A stretch of DNA of 64,000 nt from Salinibacterium sp. SWN167. GTDB taxonomy: Bacteria > Actinomycetota > Actinomycetes > Actinomycetales > Microbacteriaceae. Position numbers and translations under genes: made by a program. Position 1 is the stretch's first letter. Each line of letters starts with the position of its first letter. The notes below the pieces were generated by a model. The model worked only from the letters and a program-made list of their open reading frames with translations, was not told where the DNA came from and did not search any database. Of this stretch, positions 44,250-55,664 are shown in pieces. The stretch lies in the NCBI RefSeq assembly GCF_015864665.1, contig NZ_JADYWU010000001.1, positions 558,001 to 622,000 of the forward strand, read 5' to 3'.

Positions 44250-45211
44250 CCGCGACAGTGCCCGCGAAGCTTCCGCTGAACAAGAAGACTAAGAAGCAAC
44301 TGGCCCGTGGTGAAAACGGCGCCGCTAAGCGCACTAAGAAGCGCCTCACGAGTCGCGGAGCCACGATTGCCGCACTAGTGATCGCGGTGCTGTGGACGAC
44401 GCCGACGTTCGGGCTCTTCGTCTCTTCGCTTCGCCCGCCCGAGGAGATTCTGCGTAACGGCTGGTGGACGATCTTCCAGAACCCCGGCTTCACTCTCAAC
44501 AACTACACCGAGGTGCTGGCGGCCGGAAACAGCCAGCTCAATCTGGCTGGCGCATTCATCAACTCGATCGCCATCACTCTGCCGGCCACGATCTTCCCAC
44601 TCGTTATCGCGAGCCTGGCAGCGTATGCCTTCGCGTGGATCAAGTTCCCCGGTCGCAACTGGATGTTCATCGGCGTCTTCGCGCTACAGATCGTTCCCCT
44701 GCAGATGGCACTTGTTCCGCTGCTGAGCCTGTTCTCTCGTGGGCTGTCCATCGGTGACATCGAAATCTTCTCCAGTCTCAATGCCTCCAACTCGTATTCG
44801 CAGGTCTGGATTGCGCACACGATCTTCGCGCTGCCACTGGCCATCTTCTTGCTGCACAACTTCGTCTCCGAGATTCCTTCCGAGCTCATCGAAGCTGCGA
44901 GAGTGGATGGCGCGGGCCACGGCCAGGTCTTCTTCCGCATCGTGCTTCCGCTCACGATGCCGGCCATTGCGTCGTTCGCGATCTTCCAGTTCCTCTGGGT
45001 CTGGAACGACCTGCTCGTGGCGTTGGTGTTTGCCGACGGACGAGTGGCGCCGATGACGAAACTGCTCGCGGAAATCACCGGTAGCCGTGGTCAAGACTGG
45101 AACCTGCTTACCGCCGGCGCCTTCATCTCGATTCTCGTGCCGCTCATCGTGTTCTTCGCTCTGCAGCGCTACTTCGTGCGCGGATTGCTCGCGGGTTCGA
45201 CGAAGGGGTAG
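44246..45211 (+). CDS. Sugar ABC transporter permease (AglG/MalG-like)
   Basis: A 321-residue permease with six core helices. A basic Lys-rich N-terminal tail (about 35 residues) precedes the first helix. The EAA loop SELIEAARVDGAGHGQVFFRIVLPLTMP lies near residue 215. Translation is coupled to the upstream permease. Together the two form the channel of an importer, most likely for alpha-glucosides or maltooligosaccharides. No glycoside hydrolase gene is attached. Confidence 0.93.
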   Translation: MTATVPAKLPLNKKTKKQLARGENGAAKRTKKRLTSRGATIAALVIAVLWTTPTFGLFVSSLRPPEEILRNGWWTIFQNPGFTLNNYTEVLAAGNSQLNLAGAFINSIAITLPATIFPLVIASLAAYAFAWIKFPGRNWMFIGVFALQIVPLQMALVPLLSLFSRGLSIGDIEIFSSLNASNSYSQVWIAHTIFALPLAIFLLHNFVSEIPSELIEAARVDGAGHGQVFFRIVLPLTMPAIASFAIFQFLWVWNDLLVALVFADGRVAPMTKLLAEITGSRGQDWNLLTAGAFISILVPLIVFFALQRYFVRGLLAGSTKG

Positions 45212-45280
45212 TCCGGTCGACGCACACGCGTTGCCAACCAGGCGACGTGTGGCTGGCGCGCTAGCCGTGATGGCTGAGCG

Positions 45281-46159
45281 CTAGCCGCCCACTACGAGCA
45301 GGATGCTCGCAGCGATGCCCAGCGCAATGCCCACGTATTGCACGGGGGCGATGCGCTCGCGCAACACGATTGCTGCGAGTAGCACCGTGCCAGCGGGGTA
45401 CAGGGCGGTCAGTACGGCGATGACCGAAAGGTCGCCGATGCGCACGCCCGTGATGATCGCCATGTTGGCGATTACGTCGAGGGTGCCGCCGATCATTGCG
45501 AAATAGAGTCCGCGGCGCCACAGGGGCGAGCGGGCGGGGGCTGGTGCTCCGGCTCGGCGGCGCTGAGCTAACGCCGCCAGGACAAAGAACAGCGTAAACA
45601 TGAGTGCCGCATTGACGACGCGGTTGGCGATAACAGTGATGATGCCCGAGTCATCGGGGGCGGCATCCAGAATCACAAAGAAAAGCCCAATCGCACTGCC
45701 AGCCCCGACCGCCATCACGAGTGCCTTGGCGCTCGGTCGCACGGCACCTTTCTCGGGAACGAATCCGACGAGCACCACGGCAATAAGCGCGACAGGAATG
45801 GCGATGAGACCGAACGAGCCGAGTGATTCTCCGCGCAATAGGCCGACTGTCACGGGCACGATCGCCGACATGACCGCGGTCACCGGAGAGAGGATGCTCA
45901 TGGGCCCGATCGCGAGGCAGGCGTAAAGCAGGCCGATCGCTATCGCACTATTGACACCGGCGACGAGTCCGTAGAGAACTGCTTCGGTCGACCACACATT
46001 CGAGATGAACGGAAAGATGAGCAGGAGCACAGCGAGTCCAGCAACAGCGCCGATGGCGGTGGCCAAAATGGGGCTAATGCGTTTGGCGGCGATGCCCCCG
46101 AAAAAGTCTGCGGCACCAAATGTGAGCGCGCTAGAGAGCCCGAGAAATACGGTGAACAT
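45281..46159 (-). CDS. EamA/DMT-family transporter
   Basis: A 292-residue protein with about ten hydrophobic helices in two EamA halves. [22 protein letters not shown] is the typical first helix, and the second half ends [29 protein letters not shown]. It belongs to the DMT superfamily but is only distantly similar to the EamA gene at 4.7 kb. Substrate unknown. It diverges from recQ. Confidence 0.85.
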   Translation of the reverse strand: MFTVFLGLSSALTFGAADFFGGIAAKRISPILATAIGAVAGLAVLLLIFPFISNVWSTEAVLYGLVAGVNSAIAIGLLYACLAIGPMSILSPVTAVMSAIVPVTVGLLRGESLGSFGLIAIPVALIAVVLVGFVPEKGAVRPSAKALVMAVGAGSAIGLFFVILDAAPDDSGIITVIANRVVNAALMFTLFFVLAALAQRRRAGAPAPARSPLWRRGLYFAMIGGTLDVIANMAIITGVRIGDLSVIAVLTALYPAGTVLLAAIVLRERIAPVQYVGIALGIAASILLVVGG

Positions 46160-46208
46160 GGTGCCTGTCGCTATGGGGACGAATCATGCCAATGGTAGTG
46201 GCTGCGCC

Positions 46209-46214
46209 TAGACT
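46209..46214 (+). promoter_or_regulatory. Putative -10 box of recQ
   Basis: TAGACT lies seven bases before the ATG at 46222 and supports that start over the upstream ATG at 46186. Confidence 0.45.
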
Positions 46215-46221
46215 TCTCGGC

Positions 46222-48293
<2,072 letters not shown>

Positions 48294-48297
<4 letters not shown>

Positions 48298-49655
48298 GCC
48301 GTTGCGAGGGGGAGCCGGATGATGATCCGGGTTCCTTCTCCGACAGCAGACTCGACTTCGGCGCTGCCTCCGTGCTGTGCGACAACCTCGCGCACGACCG
48401 CGAGGCCGATACCGGAACCGGAAACGTCGCGGGCTGCGGTGCCCCGCCAGAGCCGATCAAAAACGTAGGGCAGATCGTCCACGGGGATGCCGGGGCCGGT
48501 ATCAGAAATCGTGAGTACCGCCTCGTCATCCTGCATGGCCAGCGCAACCGTCAGTGAGTCGTCGTCGCGGCAATAGCGCACAGCATTGGCAATAACGTTG
48601 CCGATCGCCTGATGAAGCCGGTCGGCATCGCCCTGCACAAACACTGGCTCGGGAAGATTGGTGATGACGTGAAGCCCGGCCGCTCGAAGTTGGGCGTCAT
48701 GCAAGGCCAACTCTTCTTGGGAAATCTGAGCCAGATCCACTCGGCTCTCGTGGGGCAGAGCCCCGGCGGTTTCGGCGGCAGATAATTCGGCAAGGTCCGC
48801 AACGATGCGTCCGAGCCTGAGCGATTGATCATGCAGCGCAGCAAGCCTTTCGGCATCGGGGGCAATCAATCCGTCGCGAAGTTCTTCGAGGCCCGCTTGG
48901 AGCGCAGCGAGGGGAGTTCGTAATTCGTGGGCGACATCGGCGGTGAGATTGCGACGGTCCCGTTCTGAGCGCGCGACTTCATTAGCCATCCCGTTGAACG
49001 CGACGGCGAGTTCGCCGAGCTCTCCCGGAGCGTTGCCCGCGACCCGCGACGTGCGGTTGCCTGCGGTGAACGCGCGTGCGGCATCCGTCACTGTGTGGAG
49101 CGGGCCGACAAGAAACCGGGTGACAAGCCAGCTGGCTGCGAACGCGATAGCGAGGGCCACTAGCCCGGCAATCACAATCCATTTCCACGCTATATCGAGC
49201 ACGCGAGACGAGGTCGCAGCGGAGAGCGCAACGCGCACAGTGCCCACCGATGCGCCATCAACGGTGATCTCGGCGACGCTGGCAGAGGAGCTCAGCGCCC
49301 CACCTCCGCCTGGCGAATTCTCGTTGGGAACTCCGCTCGAGATCACCGTCGTTCCGGCCGCATCCAGGATCACGAGGCGAGCGGATGCCGCTTCGCCGGT
49401 TCGAACGGCGCGGGCGAGGTCGGCATCATCCCAGCTTCCCGCACGCTGGTACGCCTCGGCCGCAGTAGTGGCGATGGAGTCGGCGACCTCTTGCCGATCG
49501 GCCTGTTCGCCGGCTTGCACTCCACGGTCGACTCCGATGAGGGCTGCGGCCGCGAGCACCAGCACGGTGGAGATGGCAACGGCAACGAAGGCGAGGAGAA
49601 TGCGAGTGCCGAGGGCGCCGAGTCCCAAGAGATTAAGACCGGAGCCGCGGGTCAT
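48294..49655 (-). CDS. Sensor histidine kinase
   Basis: A 453-residue membrane kinase. Helix 1 spans about residues 19-42 and an extracellular sensor region runs to about 160. Helix 2 spans about 162-185, followed by a HAMP linker. The HisKA domain has the phospho-accepting His in [16 protein letters not shown] near residue 245. The HATPase domain has [17 protein letters not shown] and [13 protein letters not shown]. Encoded directly after its response regulator, with a four-base overlap. Signal unknown. Confidence 0.94.
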
Positions 49656-50344
49656 CGTCGCACCTCATCCCGAGTGAACCCCAAACGATAACCAACACCG
49701 AGCACGGTTTCGACGACCTGTGCCCCGTCAGCTCCGAGCTTGCGGCGAAGGTTCTTAATGTGGGAATCGATAGTGCGTTCGTAGCCTTCGTATTCGTAGC
49801 CACGCACCCGATTCACCAACTCGTAGCGGGAATAGACTCGGCCAGCGGCTGCGGCGATCGCAGACAATAGCCCCCACTCGGTGGGAGTCAGATCGAGTTC
49901 CACGTCATCCAACCACGCTCGGTGGGAGCCTTCATCAATTCGTAGTCGGTTGCCGCCGAAGGTAGCAATGTCGTTGTCATCACTCGAGCCACCGCGGCGG
50001 TTCAGCACCGCCTGAACGCGCAAAACAACTTCATGGGGGCTGAACGGCTTCGTGACATAGTCATCGGCCCCGAGCTCCAGACCACGGATGCGTTCCTCGG
50101 TGCTGCTTCGGGCGGTCAAGACAATCACAGGCAGCTTGCCGAGAGCCTTAATCTCACGAAGCAGGTCGGTGCCCTCGATATCGGGCAGTCCGAGATCGAG
50201 CAGCACGAGATCAGCTGAGGCAAACAACTTGAGCGCTTCGGCACCCGAGCCCGTCGTGAGCACCGAAAATCCGGCGCGTTCAAGATAGCGGCGGAGCACC
50301 TCGCGGATGTCCCGTTCATCTTCGACGACCAGCACAGTTGGCAT
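49652..50344 (-). CDS. OmpR-family response regulator
   Basis: A 230-residue DNA-binding response regulator. The receiver domain has acidic pocket VEDE (E8, D9), phospho-acceptor D50 in LVLLDLGLPD and switch residues VLTARS and KPFSPHEV. The C-terminal winged helix has RYELVNRVRGYEYEGYERTIDSHIKNLRRKLG. First gene of the two-component operon, divergent from the DUF2202 gene across 118 bases, which may be its target. Confidence 0.95.
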   Translation of the reverse strand: MPTVLVVEDERDIREVLRRYLERAGFSVLTTGSGAEALKLFASADLVLLDLGLPDIEGTDLLREIKALGKLPVIVLTARSSTEERIRGLELGADDYVTKPFSPHEVVLRVQAVLNRRGGSSDDNDIATFGGNRLRIDEGSHRAWLDDVELDLTPTEWGLLSAIAAAAGRVYSRYELVNRVRGYEYEGYERTIDSHIKNLRRKLGADGAQVVETVLGVGYRLGFTRDEVRR

Positions 50345-50462
50345 ACCTCACCTTATTCCACGACGCGAAAATGCAGTCTCCACACCGTCTCCACACGACT
50401 GCATCGTGACCTGCACATCGTGAGCGCACTGTGTACCTCTACACAAGGAACAGGAGCACCAC

Positions 50463-51149
50463 ATGCGCAAGGCAACCATCATCACCACCTCGATCATCGG
50501 CGGCGTACTCGCCGTCACTCTCGTAGCCGGCGCCAGTTTTGCTGTCGGCACGAAAATGGGCCGCGTCGCGACATCCGCGGGGTCTGGTCAAAGCAGCCAC
50601 TCTCTGGAACGGTCAGATCGCACCATGGGTGAAGGCGCGAACTCGTCGCGATCGGAACGTGGCGGCCAAAACGGCCACGGAGCCGACGGCGAAGAGATGG
50701 GCGAAAGCACCCTCGACAGTGGAACGCTCACGAGCGAACAGGAGGCGACGCTCTCGCTGATGGCTGAGGAAGAGAAGGTCGCCCACGATGTGTACATCGC
50801 GTTCGGGGATCTTTATGGCGACAAAGTCTTCGACAACATCGCTAATGCTGAGAGCAACCACCTGTCAGCAGTGCAAACGCTACTCGAACGCTATGAGCTG
50901 GCCGACCCCACCGTTGGGCAAGCCGTGGGCGAATTCAATTCGGAGAGCATGCAGGAGCTCTACGATTCCCTACTCGCGCAAGGTGCACAGAGTCGAGATG
51001 ACGCCTACGAAGCGGCTCGCACGGTCGAAGAGACCGATATCCGAGACCTTGCAGCCGCAGCGGATGACGCAACAGCCCCTGACGTCATCGCCGTCTACGA
51101 ACGACTGCTCGCGGCATCCGAAAAGCACCTGGCTGCGTTTGGCGGTTGA
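50463..51149 (+). CDS. Exported DUF2202 ferritin-like protein
   Basis: A 228-residue protein. An N-terminal membrane anchor or signal (ATIITTSIIGGVLAVTLVAGASFAVG) is followed by a Ser/Gly/Glu linker of about 50 residues and then the DUF2202 domain. In it, LMAEEEKVAHDVYIAFGD near residue 98 and NIANAESNHLSAVQ near 123 carry the Glu and ExxH residues expected of a ferritin-like di-metal four-helix bundle. Good ribosome-binding site AGGAACAGGAG. Function unknown. Divergent position suggests control by the neighbouring two-component system. Confidence 0.85.
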   Translation: MRKATIITTSIIGGVLAVTLVAGASFAVGTKMGRVATSAGSGQSSHSLERSDRTMGEGANSSRSERGGQNGHGADGEEMGESTLDSGTLTSEQEATLSLMAEEEKVAHDVYIAFGDLYGDKVFDNIANAESNHLSAVQTLLERYELADPTVGQAVGEFNSESMQELYDSLLAQGAQSRDDAYEAARTVEETDIRDLAAAADDATAPDVIAVYERLLAASEKHLAAFGG

Positions 51150-51245
51150 TGTCGGGAGGCTGGCGGGCTGCCGGCGGCGAGATGGCGTGCCTTTGGCGCG
51201 TTACTGGCGTAGCCCGCATCCACCACATCGTGGAGTATTGGTCAC

Positions 51246-51740
51246 ATGAACGAGACACGCATAGTTGACCTGCGCCGAGAGCGCGCTTGGACCCAAGAGA
51301 AGCTCGCCACCGAGTGCGGTGTCGGCATCCGCACCATCCAACGTTTGGAAGCCGGAAACGACGCCAGCCTCGAAACGCTGTCGCTCGTCGCCGATGCACT
51401 CGGAGCGCCGGTTCGGGATCTCTTCGCCACCATCGAGAGCGATGAGTTGAGTGGCCGCGTCGATTCATTCGAGTCGCGGACTCAGGATCAGCAGTCGTCG
51501 CGCAACCGGATGCTGGGGGCCTGGGTGTGGTTGTTCATCGGCGTGGGCGTAGTGGTCAGCATGTTCAGTTTCGCGATCAATACGCAGTTGTCGAGCATGG
51601 GCTTCGTCGCCTACTGGCTCGGCGGCACCCTCATCTTCATGGCTCTGAAGCGTCTTGTTCTCGAGCCGTACCTCGAGCGCAGGTTTCCACTTTCGCGCAG
51701 CACACGCGCTCGAAAACTGCAGAAGAGCCGCGAAATATAA
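51246..51740 (+). CDS. Xre-family regulator fused to a two-helix membrane domain
   Basis: A 164-residue protein. The N-terminal Cro/C1-type helix-turn-helix (VDLRRERAWTQEKLATECGVGIRTIQRLEAGND) covers about residues 7-62. A linker follows, then two transmembrane helices (about 95-115 and 120-140) and a basic tail. It is a membrane-tethered DNA-binding protein by prediction. It is the gene immediately before the iron locus, but separated by the iron box, so a link is not shown. Confidence 0.85.
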   Translation: MNETRIVDLRRERAWTQEKLATECGVGIRTIQRLEAGNDASLETLSLVADALGAPVRDLFATIESDELSGRVDSFESRTQDQQSSRNRMLGAWVWLFIGVGVVVSMFSFAINTQLSSMGFVAYWLGGTLIFMALKRLVLEPYLERRFPLSRSTRARKLQKSREI

Positions 51741-51755
51741 CCTGTGTGTCTCAGG

Positions 51756-51774
51756 TTAGGTATGCCATACTTAG
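51756..51774. promoter_or_regulatory. Iron box (DtxR/IdeR-type) before the siderophore-interacting protein gene
   Basis: TTAGGTATGCCATACTTAG resembles the 19-base DtxR/IdeR consensus (TTAGGTTAGGCTAACCTAA) at most positions. It lies three bases before the ATG at 51778, so bound regulator would cover the translation start and promoter. Confidence 0.75.
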
Positions 51775-51777
51775 GTA

Positions 51778-52731
51778 ATGCTTACCTTGGAGCGCGAGAC
51801 TGCAAAGGATGCCCGACCGGGCTATCGACCATTCGCCGCCCGCGTTGAGCGCATCCGTGAGCTTTCGCCCCACTTTAGGCGCGTCACCTTCACGGGCGCT
51901 GAGTTCGAGACCTTCGGCACTGACGGCTTTGACCAGCGAATCAAGATCGTTTTTCCGCTGCCGGGCATTGGCCTGAGCGACATCGGCGCGCACGATCCGC
52001 AGACCATCGCCGAGGGCACCTGGTACGCCCGCTGGCGTGCGCTGCCTGATGAGGCCCGCAACCCGTTTCGCACTTATACAATCCGTGCCGTGCGTCCCGA
52101 GCTCCGCGAGATCGACGTCGACATGGTCTTCCACGGCGCCAACGGCCCCGCCGGACACTGGCTCGCGAACGCAACAGCCGGTGACGAGGTCGTCATCGTC
52201 GGGCCTGACGCGGCGAGCATCCATTCGGGCATCGGTATTGACTGGCACCCTGGCCCCGCCCGCACCGTGCTTCTGGCCGGCGATGAAACATCTGCGCCCG
52301 CCATCTGCAACATCCTTGAACGCCTCGACCCCAGCGTGCAGGCTCACGCCTTCATCGAGATCCCGGATGCCGCAGACCAGCCGCCCCTGAACCTCACGAG
52401 CAACTGCCACCTCACGTGGCTTCCGCGGGGAACGCAGCCCGCAGGCTCCGCGCTCGACCCCGCCGTTCGGGCGTGGACGAAAGCCAACGCCGCACTCGTG
52501 TTGCCCGCACTCTCGCCAGCCGCGCAACCACTCGGTGATATCGACGTGGATACCGAGCTTCTCTGGGATTCGCCGGGGGAGGCATCCGGAAAGCACTTCT
52601 ATGCCTGGCTTGCCGCCGAAGCCTGCACCATCAAACTGTTGCGCCGCTTTCTCGTGAGCGAGACCGGTGTTGACCGCAAGCAGGTTGCGTTCATGGGGTA
52701 CTGGCGTCTCGGCAAGTCCGAAGCTCAGTAG
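51778..52731 (+). CDS. Siderophore-interacting protein (FAD-binding ferric reductase)
   Basis: A 317-residue SIP-family flavoprotein that reduces ferric siderophores in the cytoplasm to release iron. The FAD domain has RVERIRELSPHFRRVTFTG near residue 24 and FRTYTIRAVRPE near 99. GPAGHWLANATAGDEVVIVGP follows. The C-terminal half has the NAD(P)H-binding LLAGDETSAPAICNILE and ends FLVSETGVDRKQVAFMGYWRLG, typical of the ViuB/YqjH group. It starts the iron operon, 21 bases before the first permease, under an iron box. Confidence 0.95.
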   Translation: MLTLERETAKDARPGYRPFAARVERIRELSPHFRRVTFTGAEFETFGTDGFDQRIKIVFPLPGIGLSDIGAHDPQTIAEGTWYARWRALPDEARNPFRTYTIRAVRPELREIDVDMVFHGANGPAGHWLANATAGDEVVIVGPDAASIHSGIGIDWHPGPARTVLLAGDETSAPAICNILERLDPSVQAHAFIEIPDAADQPPLNLTSNCHLTWLPRGTQPAGSALDPAVRAWTKANAALVLPALSPAAQPLGDIDVDTELLWDSPGEASGKHFYAWLAAEACTIKLLRRFLVSETGVDRKQVAFMGYWRLGKSEAQ

Positions 52732-52752
52732 CTCGCAGCACCGCCCCCGACC

Positions 52753-53790
52753 ATGACCCAGACCGCCTCGGATTCGCGCGCACGGCTGAGCCTCCGCACT
52801 CAGCGCTGGATCGCTCTCGGCTCGGCCCTCGGTTTGCTCGCGATTGTGCTTGTGCTGAGTCTCGCGCTCGGCGCTCGCGGCGTGGAGTTTTCGCAAATCT
52901 GGCAGGCGCTTTTCGACCCCGAGGCGGGCAACAACGACCAACTGGTGATCCGTGAACTGCGGTTACCTCGCACCATTGTTGGTCTTCTCGCGGGCCTCTC
53001 GCTCGGTGTGGCCGGAGCGGTTATGCAGGGGGTGACCCGCAACCCGCTCGCCGACCCCGGCCTTCTCGGCGTCAACGCGGGCGCCTCACTCGCGGTTGTC
53101 TTCGCGATCAGCGTGCTGTCGATCACCAACCCCACCGGCTACATCTGGTTCGCCTTTGCCGGAGCCGCGGGCGCTGCCGCCACCGTCTATGCGGTCGGCT
53201 CCCTCGGCAGAGAAGGCGCAACGCCGGTCAAGCTCGTTCTTGCCGGAACAGCGGTCACCGCCGGCATCACCTCCGTCATCTCTCTCGTGCTCATCTCCGA
53301 CACCGACACCCTGAACACCTTCCGGTTCTGGTCGGTCGGATCCCTCGCTAGCCGAGACCTTGAGGCCGTGCGCCTCACGATCGGGTTCGTTGTGGCGGGT
53401 GCGCTCCTTGCGATCATTTCGGGGCGGATGCTCAACCTCGTCGCCCTCGGAGATGACCTCGCCCGGGGCCTCGGTCAACGGGTCTACGTTGCTCGGGCGG
53501 TCGCCGCCGGAGCCGTCGTTCTGCTCTGTGGATCCGCCACCGCGCTTGCCGGCCCTATCGTTTTCGTCGGTCTCGTTGTGCCCCACATCGTGCGCCCGTT
53601 CACGGGCCCCGACTATCGCTGGATTATCGCTGTCTCCGCCGTCGTCGGCCCGAGTCTGCTGCTCATCGCGGACATCGTGGGCCGTCTTGTGGTCGCACCT
53701 TCCGAGCTCGAAGCGGGTCTCGTCGTTGCCATCATCGGTGCGCCCGTCATGATCGCCCTCGTGCGCCGAGTGAAGTTGGCCGGGCTATGA
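52753..53790 (+). CDS. Ferric-siderophore ABC permease, FecCD family (first)
   Basis: A 345-residue permease with about ten helices. RLPRTIVGLLAGLSLGVAGAVMQGVTRNPLADPGLLGVNAGA near residues 73-115 is the FecCD signature block. GPIVFVGLVVPHIVRPFTGPDYRW near 270 is the conserved cytoplasmic loop that contacts the ATPase. Its stop overlaps the second permease start (ATGA). Confidence 0.95.
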   Translation: MTQTASDSRARLSLRTQRWIALGSALGLLAIVLVLSLALGARGVEFSQIWQALFDPEAGNNDQLVIRELRLPRTIVGLLAGLSLGVAGAVMQGVTRNPLADPGLLGVNAGASLAVVFAISVLSITNPTGYIWFAFAGAAGAAATVYAVGSLGREGATPVKLVLAGTAVTAGITSVISLVLISDTDTLNTFRFWSVGSLASRDLEAVRLTIGFVVAGALLAIISGRMLNLVALGDDLARGLGQRVYVARAVAAGAVVLLCGSATALAGPIVFVGLVVPHIVRPFTGPDYRWIIAVSAVVGPSLLLIADIVGRLVVAPSELEAGLVVAIIGAPVMIALVRRVKLAGL

Positions 53791-54779
53791 CCCGCACGTG
53801 GCGCGTCTCTATCGTTCTCGCGGTGATTGCTCTGACACTCATCCTCGTCAGTATTACGGTGGGAGCATATACGCTCACTCTGCCCAACCTGATCGCGACG
53901 CTATTTGGCGGCGGCACCTCATCCGACCAGTTCATTGTCTTCAAGTTGCGGCTGCCGCGAGTGCTCCTTGCCGTGCTGGTTGCTGTCGGGTTCGGCCTCG
54001 CCGGCGCCCTGTTCCAGAGCCTGCTGCGCAACCCACTTGCGAGCCCAGACATCATCGGCATCAGCGGGGGAGCGAGTGTCGCCGCCGTGCTCAGCCTGCT
54101 CGTCTTTGGAGCCACCGGACTCGTTGTGTCACTCTCCGCGCTCGGGGGCGCGCTGCTCGTGGCATTCACGATCTACCTGCTCTCGTGGCGCTCGGGCATG
54201 AACGGCATGCGCTTCGTACTCATTGGCGTCGGCATCGCTTTCATGGCGCAATCCGTGCTGGGTTATCTCATCACTCGCGGCGACGTGCGCGACGCGCAAC
54301 AAGCTCTCGTGTGGATGGTCGGCGGGCTCGGCGGAGCCAGCTGGGACGACATCCTCATCATGGCTGTCAGCCTCGTCATCCTGCTGCCCGCGGTCCTCCT
54401 GCTGGCATCGAAGCTGCGGATGCTCCAGCTCGGCGATGATCTTGCTGCAGGTCTTGGGGTCTCCGTGCAACGCTCGCGGCTCGCCCTCATCGTTGTCGCG
54501 GTAGCTCTCGTCGCGATCGCCACCGCCCTAGTAGGACCGCTCGCGTTTGTCGCTTTCGTCTCCGCCCCGATCGCTCGGCGCTTGGTGCGCGGGGGAGGCC
54601 TCGCGCTCGTCCCCAGCGCTCTTGTCGCGATCGTGCTCGTTCTCGGCGCCGACTTTGTCGCCCAGCATTTCATCACCACCGGAACCCAAGTACCCACCGG
54701 AATCGTCACCGGCATCGTGGGTGCCCCGTACCTGTTGTGGCTTATCTCCACCACCAACCGCGAAGGACGTGCATCGTGA
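53787..54779 (+). CDS. Ferric-siderophore ABC permease, FecCD family (second)
   Basis: A 330-residue partner permease. RLPRVLLAVLVAVGFGLAGALFQSLLRNPLASPDIIGISGGASV near residues 55-98 is the family block. The later loop reads GPLAFVAFVSAPIARRLV instead of the usual GFVGLIVPHxxR, a looser version of the ATPase-contact motif. Coupled on both sides by four-base overlaps, so the two permeases and the ATPase should be made in equal amounts. Confidence 0.95.
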   Translation: MTRTWRVSIVLAVIALTLILVSITVGAYTLTLPNLIATLFGGGTSSDQFIVFKLRLPRVLLAVLVAVGFGLAGALFQSLLRNPLASPDIIGISGGASVAAVLSLLVFGATGLVVSLSALGGALLVAFTIYLLSWRSGMNGMRFVLIGVGIAFMAQSVLGYLITRGDVRDAQQALVWMVGGLGGASWDDILIMAVSLVILLPAVLLLASKLRMLQLGDDLAAGLGVSVQRSRLALIVVAVALVAIATALVGPLAFVAFVSAPIARRLVRGGGLALVPSALVAIVLVLGADFVAQHFITTGTQVPTGIVTGIVGAPYLLWLISTTNREGRAS

Positions 54780-55588
54780 CCCCAGCTGACACACCCCAGC
54801 GCCCACCGCACGAACTGCGCGCCGACAACGTGACCCTCAACTACGGCGGCCGCGACATTGTGTCGAACGTGAGTGTCACGATCCCCGACGGCACGGTGAC
54901 CGTGATCGTGGGCGCCAATGCCTGCGGCAAGTCGACACTGCTGCGCGGGCTGTCGCGGTTGCTGCGACCGGCGTCGGGTCACGTGATGCTCGACGGCCGC
55001 GACATCCACTCGATGCCATCGAAAGAGGTTGCGCAAGTTGTGGGCATTTTGCCGCAGTCGCCGATTGCGCCGGAAGGAATCACGGTGCGTGACCTCGTGG
55101 CTCGTGGGCGCTACCCGCATCAGGGTTGGTTTCAGCAGTGGTCGGCGGCGGATGAGGCGGCTGTCGAGCACGCGCTCGAAGCGACCGACACCGCCCAGTT
55201 GGCATCGCGGCGCATCGAAGAGCTCTCGGGTGGGCAACGTCAACGCGTGTGGATCGCGATGGCGCTCAGCCAGGATCCCGACATTCTGCTGCTCGACGAA
55301 CCCACCACATTCTTGGATGTGCGCCATCAGCTCGATGCGCTCGACGTGCTTGCCACTCTCAATCGTGAGCGAGGCACCACCATCGTGATGGTGCTGCATG
55401 AACTCAACTTGGCCGCGCGCTATGCCGATCACATGATCCTCATGTGCGAGGGGCAGATCATCGCGGAGGGCACCCCTGCCGAGGTAGTTACAGCAGAGCG
55501 GATGCGCGAGGCGTTCGGGCTCGAGGCTCAGATTATGGCCGATCCTGTTTCTGGCTCACCAATGGTGATCCCACTGGGGCGTCAGTAG
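54776..55588 (+). CDS. Ferric-siderophore ABC transporter ATP-binding protein
   Basis: A 270-residue ATPase of the FepC/FhuC group. Walker A is VGANACGKSTLLRGL near residue 44 (the usual Gly of GxxGxGKS is replaced by Ala-Cys-Gly). The signature is ELSGGQRQRVWIAMAL near 147, and Walker B DILLLDEPTTFLD near 168 with switch His in VMVLHELN. Start GTG 54776 overlaps the permease stop. It energises uptake through the two FecCD permeases. Confidence 0.95.
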   Translation: MTPADTPQRPPHELRADNVTLNYGGRDIVSNVSVTIPDGTVTVIVGANACGKSTLLRGLSRLLRPASGHVMLDGRDIHSMPSKEVAQVVGILPQSPIAPEGITVRDLVARGRYPHQGWFQQWSAADEAAVEHALEATDTAQLASRRIEELSGGQRQRVWIAMALSQDPDILLLDEPTTFLDVRHQLDALDVLATLNRERGTTIVMVLHELNLAARYADHMILMCEGQIIAEGTPAEVVTAERMREAFGLEAQIMADPVSGSPMVIPLGRQ

Positions 55589-55614
55589 CTTGCGTTATCG
55601 CTTGCGCAACGCTA

Positions 55615-55633
55615 TTAGGTAAGCCTATCCTTA
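55615..55633. promoter_or_regulatory. Iron box (DtxR/IdeR-type) before the siderophore-binding protein gene
   Basis: TTAGGTAAGCCTATCCTTA matches the 19-base DtxR/IdeR consensus closely, including both TTAGG-type half-sites. It lies 31 bases before the start at 55665, so this gene has its own iron-repressed promoter. Confidence 0.85.
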
Positions 55634-55664
55634 CTCTGTACCTATGGTTCGATCGAGGAGATCA

